Of a DNA stretch of 64,000 bases, positions 50,984 through 59,478 are shown one piece after another; positions within the stretch are counted from its first letter, which is position 1, and each line of letters begins with the position of its first letter. The translations under genes and the position numbers were made by a program. Location of the stretch: the NCBI RefSeq assembly GCF_013044515.1, contig NZ_JABEPR010000002.1, forward strand, positions 434,001 through 498,000. The letters are read 5' to 3'. The notes under the pieces were generated by a model, which was given only the letters and a program-made list of their open reading frames with translations, made no database searches and had not been told where the DNA came from. This DNA is from Sphingomonas sp. ID1715 (GTDB taxonomy: Bacteria; Pseudomonadota; Alphaproteobacteria; Sphingomonadales; Sphingomonadaceae).

Positions 50984-51400
50984 TTGTATTCGTTGTTATA
51001 CGTCTCGCGCGCGCTGATCGAGGGCGGCGACCAGGATGAGGACGTGGAGCGGATCGTCCGCGTCTCGGTCGAGCGTAACCGTAGCACTGCGGTGACGGGT
51101 GCGCTGATCTTTACCGGCGCGCGGTTCGCCCAGTGGTTGGAGGGCGAGGAGCAGGCCGTGAAGGCCATCATGGCCAGCATCGCCCGCGACCCTCGACACT
51201 GCGAAGTGGTTATCATTGAGGAAGGTCGCCAGGAGCGGAGATGCTTTGCCGGCTGGTCTTTGGCGTATGGCGGCGGCTCGACCTTTGCCGCGGCCACGGT
51301 CGAGCGAGCCCTCGCCGGCTTCCGCACGGGCGATTCCTATGCGGTGCGCAATCTCATCCGCTTGCTTCAGGAACTTGCGCGCCCCGTTTCGGGAGAGTGA
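50984..51400 (+). CDS. BLUF-domain blue-light receptor
   Basis: The 138-residue protein is a single BLUF domain with a short helical C-terminus. The FAD-signalling residues fit the known pattern: Tyr6 and Ser8 in LLYVSRA, Asn32 in SVERNRSTAVTGAL, and Gln50 in FAQWLEG. The distances between them match those in AppA and PixD closely. DPRHCEVVIIEEG and FAGWSLAYGG are also typical. The start is TTG 50984 with GAGAGGT just upstream. It has no output domain, so it should act through a partner protein. Its last 47 bases overlap the end of the PAS kinase gene on the other strand. Confidence 0.9.
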   Translation: MYSLLYVSRALIEGGDQDEDVERIVRVSVERNRSTAVTGALIFTGARFAQWLEGEEQAVKAIMASIARDPRHCEVVIIEEGRQERRCFAGWSLAYGGGSTFAAATVERALAGFRTGDSYAVRNLIRLLQELARPVSGE

Positions 51401-52535
51401 ACTTGATCGTCGTTCCTTGGCCTGCCTGGGTCGCGTTCCAGATGGTCCCGCCATGCGCTTCGACGATCATCCGGCTGATCGACAGTCCGAGGCCCATTCC
51501 GTCCTTGCGGGTGGTGTAGAAGGGATCGAACATCCGGTTCGCCTGCGCTTCCGGAATGCCCCGGCCGGTGTCGCAGATCGCGACTTCGCAGAAGCCCGGC
51601 TTGCTGGTGGCCGTGCCGATGACGATCTCACGCCGGTCGGCGCCGTCCAGCGCCTCGACCGCGTTGCGCAACAAATTGACGAGAACCTGCTGGATCTGGA
51701 CGCGATCGACCATCACCTCGCCTCGCTCCCGCAGGTCCAGGCGATAGCTGATCCCGCGCATCGCCGCGTCGGTCAGCGCGAACCGGCAGGCTTCCTCGAC
51801 CAGGGCCGCAATCGGCTGCGGCTCGCATTCCACGGTACCGCGCGATACGAACTCCCGCACCCGGCGGACGATCTCGCCGGCACGGACCAGCCCGCGATCG
51901 GCATGGTCCAGCGCGTCGGCGATCTCCGCCTTGGTATCGCCATCCAGCTGCGCCAACAGCCGCTTGCTGCCGCGGATATATTGCGCCGCGACCGTGAGCG
52001 GCTGGTTCAGGTCATGCGCGATGACCGACGCCATGGCGCCCATGGCACTCAGGCGGGAGACATGGATGAGCTCTTCCTGCATGCGACGGCTTGCCTCCTC
52101 GGCCATCCGCGCATCGTGCACATCGTCCAGCGTGCCGAACCAGACCGCGCCATCCGTCGGTCCGTCGGCGCGGCGCGTGGTCCGCGCATGAACCCAGCGA
52201 TAGCCCCCATCCGCCCGCCGGATGCGCCAGTCGATCTCTAGGCGCTTGCCGCTGCCCACCGACCTTTGCCAGGCCGCCCAAGTGTCCGCACGGTCAGCGG
52301 GATGCACCCAGGCGAGCCAGCCATCGCCGAGCGCGGTCTCCGAGTCCGCTCCCGTCCACTCCGTCCAGAGCGCACCGACGGACAGGATCTTGCCACCCAC
52401 ATCGGCGGTCCAGGGCACGAACGAGCCGAGCTGCACGACTTGACGGTATAGTTCCTCGCTTTGCCGCAGCCGCGCTTGCGCCGCGACCAGTTCCGCCGAC
52501 TGTGCCGCCGCGCCAGGGCCGTCCCGCGCGTCCAT
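51354..52535 (-). CDS. PAS-domain sensor histidine kinase (FixL-like, soluble)
   Basis: The 393-residue kinase lacks membrane helices. A coiled start (residues 10-32) leads to a PAS_3-type domain (about 33-145, ALGDGWLAWVHPADRADTWA, YRWVHARTTRRADG). The kinase core follows: H box SVIAHDLNQPLTVAAQYIRG, N box NLLRNAVEALDG, G boxes CDTGRGIPEAQANRMFDPFY and GMGLGLSISRMI. The kinase core is of the FixL type. A heme-binding His cannot be assigned with confidence, so oxygen sensing is not claimed. Its 3' end overlaps the BLUF gene. Confidence 0.9.
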   Translation of the reverse strand: MDARDGPGAAAQSAELVAAQARLRQSEELYRQVVQLGSFVPWTADVGGKILSVGALWTEWTGADSETALGDGWLAWVHPADRADTWAAWQRSVGSGKRLEIDWRIRRADGGYRWVHARTTRRADGPTDGAVWFGTLDDVHDARMAEEASRRMQEELIHVSRLSAMGAMASVIAHDLNQPLTVAAQYIRGSKRLLAQLDGDTKAEIADALDHADRGLVRAGEIVRRVREFVSRGTVECEPQPIAALVEEACRFALTDAAMRGISYRLDLRERGEVMVDRVQIQQVLVNLLRNAVEALDGADRREIVIGTATSKPGFCEVAICDTGRGIPEAQANRMFDPFYTTRKDGMGLGLSISRMIVEAHGGTIWNATQAGQGTTIKFTLPKRGAQVPEASG

Positions 52536-52544
52536 AGCGGAATG

Positions 52545-52718
52545 TCAGGCCTGACCAGTTGGGTCGGGCTTGGTGCGCGCAGCCTTGTCGCCAAGGTCGT
52601 GCGGTCCGCCCGCGGGCATGCCGCTGACCGGCTCCGTCACGTTCAGGTCCGTGCTCTGCGCTCCGGCGCCGACCGAGTTGAGCGCTTCATTCTCCGGGGT
52701 ATCGTCGTCACGTTCCAT
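52545..52718 (-). CDS. Small acidic protein, unknown function
   Basis: The 57-residue product (MERDDDTPENEALNSVGAGA at its start) is polar and probably disordered. ATG 52718 has GGAGG nine bases upstream. It ends nine bases before the start of the PAS kinase. An EcfG-like promoter motif (52741-52765) lies just upstream, so it may belong to the general stress response; this is an inference from the motif only. Confidence 0.5.
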   Translation of the reverse strand: MERDDDTPENEALNSVGAGAQSTDLNVTEPVSGMPAGGPHDLGDKAARTKPDPTGQA

Positions 52719-52740
52719 GATGCGCATCCTCCGCTCGCTT

Positions 52741-52765
52741 CACGCGCCGCGCGACCGTTTGTTCC
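52741..52765 (-). promoter_or_regulatory. EcfG-like promoter motif
   Basis: On the minus strand GGAAC is followed by 16 bases and then CGTG, one base off the alphaproteobacterial general-stress consensus (GGAAC, 16-17 bases, CGTT). It stands 23 bases before the ATG of the small acidic protein gene. Confidence 0.3.
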
Positions 52766-52769
52766 CGGA

Positions 52770-53414
52770 TCAGCGCGGGCGGCGCTTCCAACGGGTCCAC
52801 AGGAACCAGCCGACCAGCACCAGGCCCGCCGCGACGATGACCACGTCGAAGCGGTGGAACCACGCCTTGACGCGCGGATCATTGTCCCACGCCTTCCCCA
52901 GCACCATGCCGATCCAGGCGAGGCCGAAGCAGAACGGCCAGGAGCCGATGAAGGTGTAGATATGGAACTGCGGCAGCGGCATGCGGGCCACTCCGGCCGG
53001 GAGGGCAATGAAGGAGCGCACGATCGGTAGCATGCGGGCGACCAGCACCGCCAGGCTGCCGAACCGGGCGAAGAATCGCTCCGCCAGCTCCAGGTCATAG
53101 GTATCGAGCAGGACATATTTGCCCCAGCGCATGATCGCCGCGCGGCCGCCGCGCTTGCCCAGCTCATAGGCGGGAATCGAGCCGATGTTGCAGCCGATCG
53201 CCCCTGCCGTCGCGACCAGATACAGGTTCAGTTCGCCCGTCGAGACCAGATACCCGCCGAACGGCATGATGATCTCGGACGGCAGCGGGATGCAGGCGCT
53301 CTCGATCGCCATCAGGATGATGATTCCCCAATAGCCGCCCCAGCTGATCACCGCGATGATGTAGGTGGCGAGGAACGCGATGATGCTCTGGATAAGGTAG
53401 GAAAGGGCGGCCAT
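52770..53414 (-). CDS. DedA-family membrane protein
   Basis: The 214-residue protein starts at ATG 53414 and has the DedA/VTT pattern. ESACIPLPSEIIMPFGGYLV is the first re-entrant segment, GCNIGSIPAYELGKRGG comes next, and RFGSLAVLVARMLPIVRSFI with GVARMPLPQFHIYTFIGSW the second, with the conserved Arg. DedA proteins flip phospholipids or undecaprenyl phosphate. Length is normal. The downstream small acidic gene has its own promoter motif. Confidence 0.9.
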   Translation of the reverse strand: MAALSYLIQSIIAFLATYIIAVISWGGYWGIIILMAIESACIPLPSEIIMPFGGYLVSTGELNLYLVATAGAIGCNIGSIPAYELGKRGGRAAIMRWGKYVLLDTYDLELAERFFARFGSLAVLVARMLPIVRSFIALPAGVARMPLPQFHIYTFIGSWPFCFGLAWIGMVLGKAWDNDPRVKAWFHRFDVVIVAAGLVLVGWFLWTRWKRRPR

Positions 53415-53508
53415 GCGGCGCGCCCTAGCGGCTTGCCGGCCGGTTGTCAGGGTTTGACGCTGCGTCCTCCCTCTGAAACATTCGTCTCCGGGCAGAGGGG
53501 GAAAGGTG

Positions 53509-55443
53509 ATGCGCATCATCGCATTCGCGGCAATGGTCCTGGCGGCAACGGCCGCTGCGGCGCAGGACAAGGCGGCACCGGCGACTCGCTCCGCGAACGC
53601 TGCGCTGGCCGCGCAGCTCGACTTCACCGACCGGCAGGATTTCGACTTTGCGGAGCGCGGCTTCATCGGCAGCTTCGCCGACCCGGTGATCCGCGACGCG
53701 AAAGGCGCCGTGATTCGTGACCTGCGCGAGGTCGAGTTCCTGCGCGGGCGAGCACCCGATACCGTCAACCCCAGCCTGTGGCGCAACGCCCAGCTGACCG
53801 CGCGCCATGGACTGTTCAAGGTCGCCGACGGGATCTGGCAAGTGCGCGGGCTCGACCTGTCCAACCTGACCGTGATCCGCGGGCGCACCGGCTGGATCGT
53901 CGTCGACCCGCTCACCACCGCCGAGGTCGCTCGCGCGGCGATGACTCTGGTGACCAAGCATCTGGGCGCACGGCCGGTCAGCGCGGTCATCTACACGCAC
54001 AGCCATGTCGACCATTTCGGCGGCGTGCGCGGCGTGGTCGACGAAGCCGATGTGAAGGCTGGCAAGGTCGCAATCTATGCGCCCTCAGGCTTTCTCGAAC
54101 AGGCGCTGAGCGAAAATGTGATTGCCGGCCCGGCGATGGGCACGCGGGCCGTGTACATGTTCGGTAACAATCTCGCGAGCGGACCTGCCGGGCATGTCGG
54201 CACCGGCATCGGTGCGCGGGGGGCGGGCGGCGCGATCACGCTGATCCCGCCGACCCGCGAGATCGCCAAGGACGGGACGATCGAGATCGACGGCGTGCGC
54301 TTCGAATTCCAGCTGACGCCGGGCACCGAAGCGCCGGCGGAGATGAACTTCTACCTGCCCGAGCTGCGCGCCCTCTGCATGGCCGAGAATCTGGGCGGCG
54401 CGCTCCACAATATCCTGACTCCTCGCGGCGCGCTCGTCCGCGATGCCAAGGCCTGGGCCGATTATCTGACCGAGGCGCGGCGGCGGTTCGGCGACCGCTC
54501 CGATGTGCTGTTCACGCCGCATTTCTGGCCGCGCTGGGGAACGTCCGTCATCATAGACACGATCGAGCGGCAGCGCGACGCCTATAAGTTCATCCACGAC
54601 CAGACCGTGCGGCTGATGAACAAGGGCTATAGCGGCGTTGAGATCGGCAACATGCTGGAACTGCCGCCAGAACTTGGCCGCGCCTGGTTCAACCGCGGCA
54701 ATTATGGCAGCGTCAGCTTCAACGCGCGCGCGGTCTATCAGCGCTATATGGGTCATTATGACGGCAACCCGGTCAACCTCGACCCGCTGCCCCCGTCTGA
54801 CCTCGCAAAACGCTATGTCGCGGCCTTGGGCGGATCGAAGCGTGTGCTGGAGCTTGGTCATCAGGCCAATGCGGCCGGCGATTATCGCTGGGCCACCGAA
54901 CTGCTGGGCCGCCTGGTCATGACAGAGCCGAGCAAGGAGGCGCGGGACGCCCTTGCCGCCGCGCTGGAACAGCTCGCCTATCGAGCGGAGAGCGCGCCGT
55001 GGCGCAACATCTACCTCTCCGGCGCGCAGGATCTTCGCGGCCGGCCACATGCTGGCGGCAGCGAGCGCGCATCCTTCGAGCTCGCGCGCGCCATGCCGCT
55101 CTCCTCGCTGCTCGACGTGCTCGCCGTGCGTCTTGATCCCGCCAAGACCGCAGGCGTCGATCTTACCGTCGCCTTCGTCAATCCTTCGATAGGCGAGCGG
55201 CGGGTGGTGCGCATCGCTCGCTCCGTCCTCACGCACCAGCGCAGCGATGCACCCGCGGCGGCCACGCTGACCGGCTCGGTGCCGACCATCTTGGCGCTGC
55301 TCGGCCGCGCGAAGACCCCGATGGAACTGATCGCAGCGGGAGCGCTCAAGATCGACGGGGATGCGGCTGCGCTGCAGCAGTTCGCCACCCTGTTCGAGAC
55401 GCCACCCAACGGGTTCCCGCTGGTACTGCCGCGCGTGCAGTAA
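53509..55443 (+). CDS. Alkyl sulfatase (SdsA1/BDS1-like metallo-beta-lactamase fold)
   Basis: The 644-residue enzyme hydrolyses alkyl sulfate esters. A signal peptide (MRIIAFAAMVLAATAAAAQ) is followed by the metallo-beta-lactamase domain, with zinc ligands in YTHSHVDHFGGVRGV, AENLGGALHNIL and FTPHFWPRWGT. A helical dimerisation domain follows, then a C-terminal SCP2-like domain from about residue 525 (DVLAVRLDPAKTAGVDLTV). The length fits the SdsA1 family (about 650). The start is ATG 53509, with GTG 53506 just before. Its stop shares one base with the start of the TonB receptor gene (TAATG), so both are made together. Confidence 0.92.
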   Translation: MRIIAFAAMVLAATAAAAQDKAAPATRSANAALAAQLDFTDRQDFDFAERGFIGSFADPVIRDAKGAVIRDLREVEFLRGRAPDTVNPSLWRNAQLTARHGLFKVADGIWQVRGLDLSNLTVIRGRTGWIVVDPLTTAEVARAAMTLVTKHLGARPVSAVIYTHSHVDHFGGVRGVVDEADVKAGKVAIYAPSGFLEQALSENVIAGPAMGTRAVYMFGNNLASGPAGHVGTGIGARGAGGAITLIPPTREIAKDGTIEIDGVRFEFQLTPGTEAPAEMNFYLPELRALCMAENLGGALHNILTPRGALVRDAKAWADYLTEARRRFGDRSDVLFTPHFWPRWGTSVIIDTIERQRDAYKFIHDQTVRLMNKGYSGVEIGNMLELPPELGRAWFNRGNYGSVSFNARAVYQRYMGHYDGNPVNLDPLPPSDLAKRYVAALGGSKRVLELGHQANAAGDYRWATELLGRLVMTEPSKEARDALAAALEQLAYRAESAPWRNIYLSGAQDLRGRPHAGGSERASFELARAMPLSSLLDVLAVRLDPAKTAGVDLTVAFVNPSIGERRVVRIARSVLTHQRSDAPAAATLTGSVPTILALLGRAKTPMELIAAGALKIDGDAAALQQFATLFETPPNGFPLVLPRVQ

Positions 55444-57527
55444 TGCGGTTGGGTAGTGCGTTCGCCCTGGGGGCAACTATGAGCTGGTCGCCCACCGCAG
55501 CGGCCGATACAGCTCCCCCGGACATCGTCGTGACGGCTCTGAAGCTGAACGAAGCTTTTGGGGACAGATCAGGGCTGTCGCTCGATCGGGTGCCCCAGTC
55601 GGTGCAGGTGGTCACGCGCGAAGACGTGATCACGCAAGGCGCTCGATCGATCGGGGACGCGCTGTTGCAGGTCCCGAGCGCCAATGGCGGGGTGACTCGC
55701 ATCGCGCCGTTCCAGAGCTTCGTGGTGTCGCTGCGCGGCTTTCCCGCCGATCAGATGCGTAACGGCGTGCGCCAGCGCGGCTATGAGGACGTCGATCCAT
55801 CCGCGTTGAGCAATGTCGAGCGCATCGAAGTGCTGAAGGGTCCGTCGTCTGTCCTGTTCGGCGAATCGGCGGTGGGTGGCATCGTCAGCATCATCACCAA
55901 GCGCCCGCAGCCGCAATGGGCCGCGGAACTGAGCCTCACCGGCGGCAGCTATGGCGAGCGCCGCGGCACGTTCGACCTGACGGGACCCGTTGTTGCAGGC
56001 GGCGCGCTGTCCTTTCGAGCGACCGGCGAGATCGAGCGGTCCGACACATTCTTCGATTTCGTCGACCTCGATCGAACCGATCTCGCATTCTCGCTCGCGG
56101 CCACGCCGATCGAGAGCGTGTCCGGGCACCTCGTCGTCGAATGGCAGGATCGCGACACCGTCGGCAATCCGGGCCTGCCGGCGGTGGGAACGGTGCTTTC
56201 CAACGGCATCGCGCCCATTCCCCGCCGCCGCAACCTGAACGAGCCCGGCGTCGCCCTGCTCAAGCTGCAGGCACCGCTTGTCCAGGCCTGGGCGGACATC
56301 GCCCTTGCGCCGGCTTGGTCGATCACGCCGCGCCTGTCCTACAACCGGGTTGAGAGCGACATCATTCGGACGGGTATCCTCTCCTTGCAACCCGACCTTC
56401 GCACGATCCAGCGGTTCGCCTTTGCCTCGCGCGAAGTGAGCGACTCCCTGGTCGCCCAGATCGACGTGCACGGATCGGTGCGGATCGGCGGCACTTCGCA
56501 CCGCCTGCTGATCGGCGCAGAGTGGGCGCGCGACACCCAGAGCTTTCGGCAGGACCGTCCGGCCAGCGTGACGCCGATCGACGTGATCGCGCCGGTCTAT
56601 GGCACCCTGGCGCCGCCGCCCTATCCCACCCTCTTTAGCGTCCGGACACGTTTGCGGGAGCAGGCTGGCTATATTCAGGACGTAGCGACCATCAACGACG
56701 CGCTCGAGCTGGTATTCGGCCTGCGCTATTCGTCGTACGACACACTGCTGCGCTCCTTCGACGATCGCGACCCATCAGGTTTCCATGCGCTCACCTGGCA
56801 GGCGGGCGGGACGTTTCGGCTCGGCGGCGGCGTGTCGCTGTTCGGCGGCTACAACACCGGCTTCGATGTGGATGCGGTGGTCGGCTCACGCTCGGCCGAC
56901 GGCAAGCAGTTCGATCCCCAGCGATCCGGACAGGCCGAACTCGGCCTTCGCGTCACCGCGTCGACCTTCACCGCCTCAGCCAGCCTGTTCGACATTCGGC
57001 GGACGAACGTGCTGACGGAAGACCCGCTGAACCCCGGCTTTGCCCTTCAGGCCGGAACGCAGCGCGTACGGGGAGTTGAGGCGGAGGCGCGCTGGCAACC
57101 CTCGCCCGCTTGGTCGCTGCAGGGCGGCTATGCCCATCTCCGGTCACGCATCCTGCGCAGCAACGACGGCAATATGGGCGAGGAGATCGCTGACGTTCCG
57201 CGCAACCGCGCCAATCTGCGCGTGCAGTTCACTCCCGCTCTGCTTCGGGGCAGGCTCACGCTGCGCAGCCGGGTGAACCATGTCGGCTCACGCCTGCTGA
57301 GCAACATTGGCGCGCCGGTTGCGCCCGGCCTGCTTGCCAGCGATGTGCGCCTGTCTTCCTACACGATCTTCGGCTTCGGAATGGGCCTGGACCTCGGCTT
57401 CGCACGCGTGGATGCCGATCTCAGCAACGCCTTCGACCGCCGCTATTTCGTGCGCGGGGGTGCGCCACAGAACCTCTACCCCGGCGAACCGCGGCTGTTC
57501 AGCGTCCGTGTGACCAAAGCACTTTGA
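55443..57527 (+). CDS. TonB-dependent receptor coupled to the alkyl sulfatase
   Basis: The 694-residue outer membrane protein is of the siderophore-receptor type. It has a leader (about residues 1-22), a TonB box-like PPDIVVTALKLNEAF, a plug with DRVPQSVQVVTREDVITQGA and VERIEVLKGPSSVLFGESAV, and a barrel ending RLFSVRVTKAL. The overlap with the sulfatase gene suggests it imports the sulfatase's substrate or product, or iron under the same conditions. The family name alone does not settle the ligand. Confidence 0.9.
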   Translation: MRLGSAFALGATMSWSPTAAADTAPPDIVVTALKLNEAFGDRSGLSLDRVPQSVQVVTREDVITQGARSIGDALLQVPSANGGVTRIAPFQSFVVSLRGFPADQMRNGVRQRGYEDVDPSALSNVERIEVLKGPSSVLFGESAVGGIVSIITKRPQPQWAAELSLTGGSYGERRGTFDLTGPVVAGGALSFRATGEIERSDTFFDFVDLDRTDLAFSLAATPIESVSGHLVVEWQDRDTVGNPGLPAVGTVLSNGIAPIPRRRNLNEPGVALLKLQAPLVQAWADIALAPAWSITPRLSYNRVESDIIRTGILSLQPDLRTIQRFAFASREVSDSLVAQIDVHGSVRIGGTSHRLLIGAEWARDTQSFRQDRPASVTPIDVIAPVYGTLAPPPYPTLFSVRTRLREQAGYIQDVATINDALELVFGLRYSSYDTLLRSFDDRDPSGFHALTWQAGGTFRLGGGVSLFGGYNTGFDVDAVVGSRSADGKQFDPQRSGQAELGLRVTASTFTASASLFDIRRTNVLTEDPLNPGFALQAGTQRVRGVEAEARWQPSPAWSLQGGYAHLRSRILRSNDGNMGEEIADVPRNRANLRVQFTPALLRGRLTLRSRVNHVGSRLLSNIGAPVAPGLLASDVRLSSYTIFGFGMGLDLGFARVDADLSNAFDRRYFVRGGAPQNLYPGEPRLFSVRVTKAL

Positions 57528-57635
57528 GTCCACCCGCGAGGCGGGGAACATCACAGTCGTGACGTTAAACATTTCACCAGTATCTCAGCTGCATAGGGCG
57601 CCGGGTACACGCTAGCCAATGGGCCACGATTTTCG

Positions 57636-58115
57636 ATGCAGCAACGTGAACCGCGTCAGGAAGTCCAATTGCCCGCGCGCCTTCGGGGCGATGATGGCTG
57701 GTCCGACGTGTGTATTCGGAACGTCTCGAGCCATGGCATGATGCTGGTCATGCATCAGCCGCCGCCGCGCGGCACCTATATCGAAGTGCGCCGGGGCAGT
57801 GCCGCCGTGACCGGCCGGGTCATGTGGGTCCGTGCCGGCCGCTGCGGGCTGCGCACCAAGGAGCGGATCAGCGTCGCCGCATTGACGATGGCCACTGCGC
57901 AGAACGACAACGCCGAGGGGTTGACGGTGGAGCGGCGCGCCCAGGCTCGCGTCCACCATCCGGACGCAAGCGCCGCTCGCGCTGTCTACATGGCCCGCAC
58001 GATGCAGTTCGGGACGGCACTGGCGCTCATCGCGGCAGCAGCCGGCTTTGCCGCCCACAAGACCTATGGCGTGCTCTCGGCGCCAAGCACCATCATCGCC
58101 GGAGCGCTCGGCTAG
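57636..58115 (+). CDS. PilZ-domain protein with a C-terminal membrane helix
   Basis: The 159-residue protein starts with a PilZ domain: the basic REPRQEVQLPARLRG and NVSSHGMMLVMHQPP (N-x-S-x-x-G) are the cyclic-di-GMP binding motifs. VTGRVMWVRAGRCGLRTKE closes the barrel. A linker leads to a hydrophobic segment near residues 124-142. It probably binds c-di-GMP at the membrane. The ribosome site is weak. It stops seven bases before the end of the convergent PHA depolymerase gene. Confidence 0.85.
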   Translation: MQQREPRQEVQLPARLRGDDGWSDVCIRNVSSHGMMLVMHQPPPRGTYIEVRRGSAAVTGRVMWVRAGRCGLRTKERISVAALTMATAQNDNAEGLTVERRAQARVHHPDASAARAVYMARTMQFGTALALIAAAAGFAAHKTYGVLSAPSTIIAGALG

Positions 58116-58121
58116 GGTCCG

Positions 58122-59342
58122 TCACGCCGCGTGAGCGGCGATCCATTCCTCGACGACTGGCGCGATGCGATCGCGCCATTTGCTGCCATTGAAGATGCCG
58201 TAATGGCCGACGCCCTCCGCCAGCAGATATTTCTTCTCCGCCTTGGGCAGCTTGGTCGCGAGCTTCAGCGCCGCCTTGGTCTGGCCGATACCGGAAATGT
58301 CGTCACGCTCGCCTTCGATGGCGAGCAGACCGACATCGGTGATCTCCGCCGGATCGACCCGCACGCCCCGATGCACCCACTCGCCTTTCGGCAGCGCGTG
58401 GTTCTGGAAGACCAGGTCGATCGTCTGCAGGTAGAACTCGGCCGTCATGTCGCAGACGGAGCGATATTCGTCGTAGAACTCCTTCGTGCGCTCGGCGCTT
58501 TCGCCATCCCCCTGGACGAGATGCTTGAACATCTCCCAATGGCTCATCAGGTGGTCGCCAAGGTTCATCGACATGAAGCCGGCGAGCTGCAGGAAGCCGG
58601 GATAGACCTTCCGCCCGGCCCCCGGATAGCTGAACGGGATCGTCGCGATCACATTCTGCTGGAACCAGGCGTGCGGCCGCTGGGTGGCAAGCGTGTTGAC
58701 GGCGGTCGGCGCCTCGCGCGTATCGACCGGGCCGCCCATCATCGTCAGCGTCTTCGGCCGGCATGGGTGCTTGCCTGCGGACATCAGGCACGCCGCGACA
58801 TAGGAGGGCACGGACGGCTGGCAGACGGCTAGCATGTGCGCGCCCGGTCCGATCGCCTCGAGAAACTCGACCAGATAATCGACATAGTCGTCGAGATCGA
58901 AACTGCCTTGCTCGACCGGCACCAGCTTCGCATCGCGCCAGTCGGTAATGTAGACGTCGTGGCGAGGCAGCATCCGCTCCACCGTGCCGCGCAGCAAAGT
59001 CGCGTAGTGGCCGGACATCGGCGCGACGATCAGCAGCTTCTGGCCGCCCTCGACCCCTTCCCGCCGGAAGCGCTTGAGCTGGCCGAACGGCTTGCGCAGG
59101 ACGATCTCTTCCTCGACGACGACCTTGCGGCCCTCAACGATGGTCGTGTCGAGGCCGAACGCCGGCTTGCCGCGTGGGGCAGCCGCGTGAGCAAAGACTT
59201 CGAGCGCCGACGCGATCAGCGGCCCGCCGCCGAAATACGCCATCGGATTGGCCGGATTGTTCAGGAATTCGGCGCTGGCATTCGCAAAAGCGCTGGCGCC
59301 GGCCAGCCACGACTTCTGCAACTCATATGCATCGTAAAGCAT
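58122..59342 (-). CDS. phaZ: Intracellular polyhydroxyalkanoate depolymerase
   Basis: The 406-residue protein is an intracellular PHB/PHA depolymerase with no leader. The nucleophile Cys is in MLAVCQPSVPSYVAACLM, as in Ralstonia PhaZ. PFGQLKRFRREGVEGG, HDVYITDWRDAKLVP and LLAEGVGHYGIFNGSKWRD (His) are family-typical. It releases hydroxyacids from storage granules. The family start MLYDAYELQKSW begins at ATG 59342; the longer upstream frame overlaps the divergent ABC transporter region and is not used. Confidence 0.9.
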   Translation of the reverse strand: MLYDAYELQKSWLAGASAFANASAEFLNNPANPMAYFGGGPLIASALEVFAHAAAPRGKPAFGLDTTIVEGRKVVVEEEIVLRKPFGQLKRFRREGVEGGQKLLIVAPMSGHYATLLRGTVERMLPRHDVYITDWRDAKLVPVEQGSFDLDDYVDYLVEFLEAIGPGAHMLAVCQPSVPSYVAACLMSAGKHPCRPKTLTMMGGPVDTREAPTAVNTLATQRPHAWFQQNVIATIPFSYPGAGRKVYPGFLQLAGFMSMNLGDHLMSHWEMFKHLVQGDGESAERTKEFYDEYRSVCDMTAEFYLQTIDLVFQNHALPKGEWVHRGVRVDPAEITDVGLLAIEGERDDISGIGQTKAALKLATKLPKAEKKYLLAEGVGHYGIFNGSKWRDRIAPVVEEWIAAHAA

Positions 59343-59478
59343 CGGCGTTCCTATATTGCGCCCACCCCTGAACGCTTCGTATGCGAGTTTGGCCCAATCC
59401 GTTTCGTTACGCAACGACCATGACAGCGCTGACGGACCCAGGTTGAGACAGGCGAGCGCCCCTGCTAACCCGCGCGCC

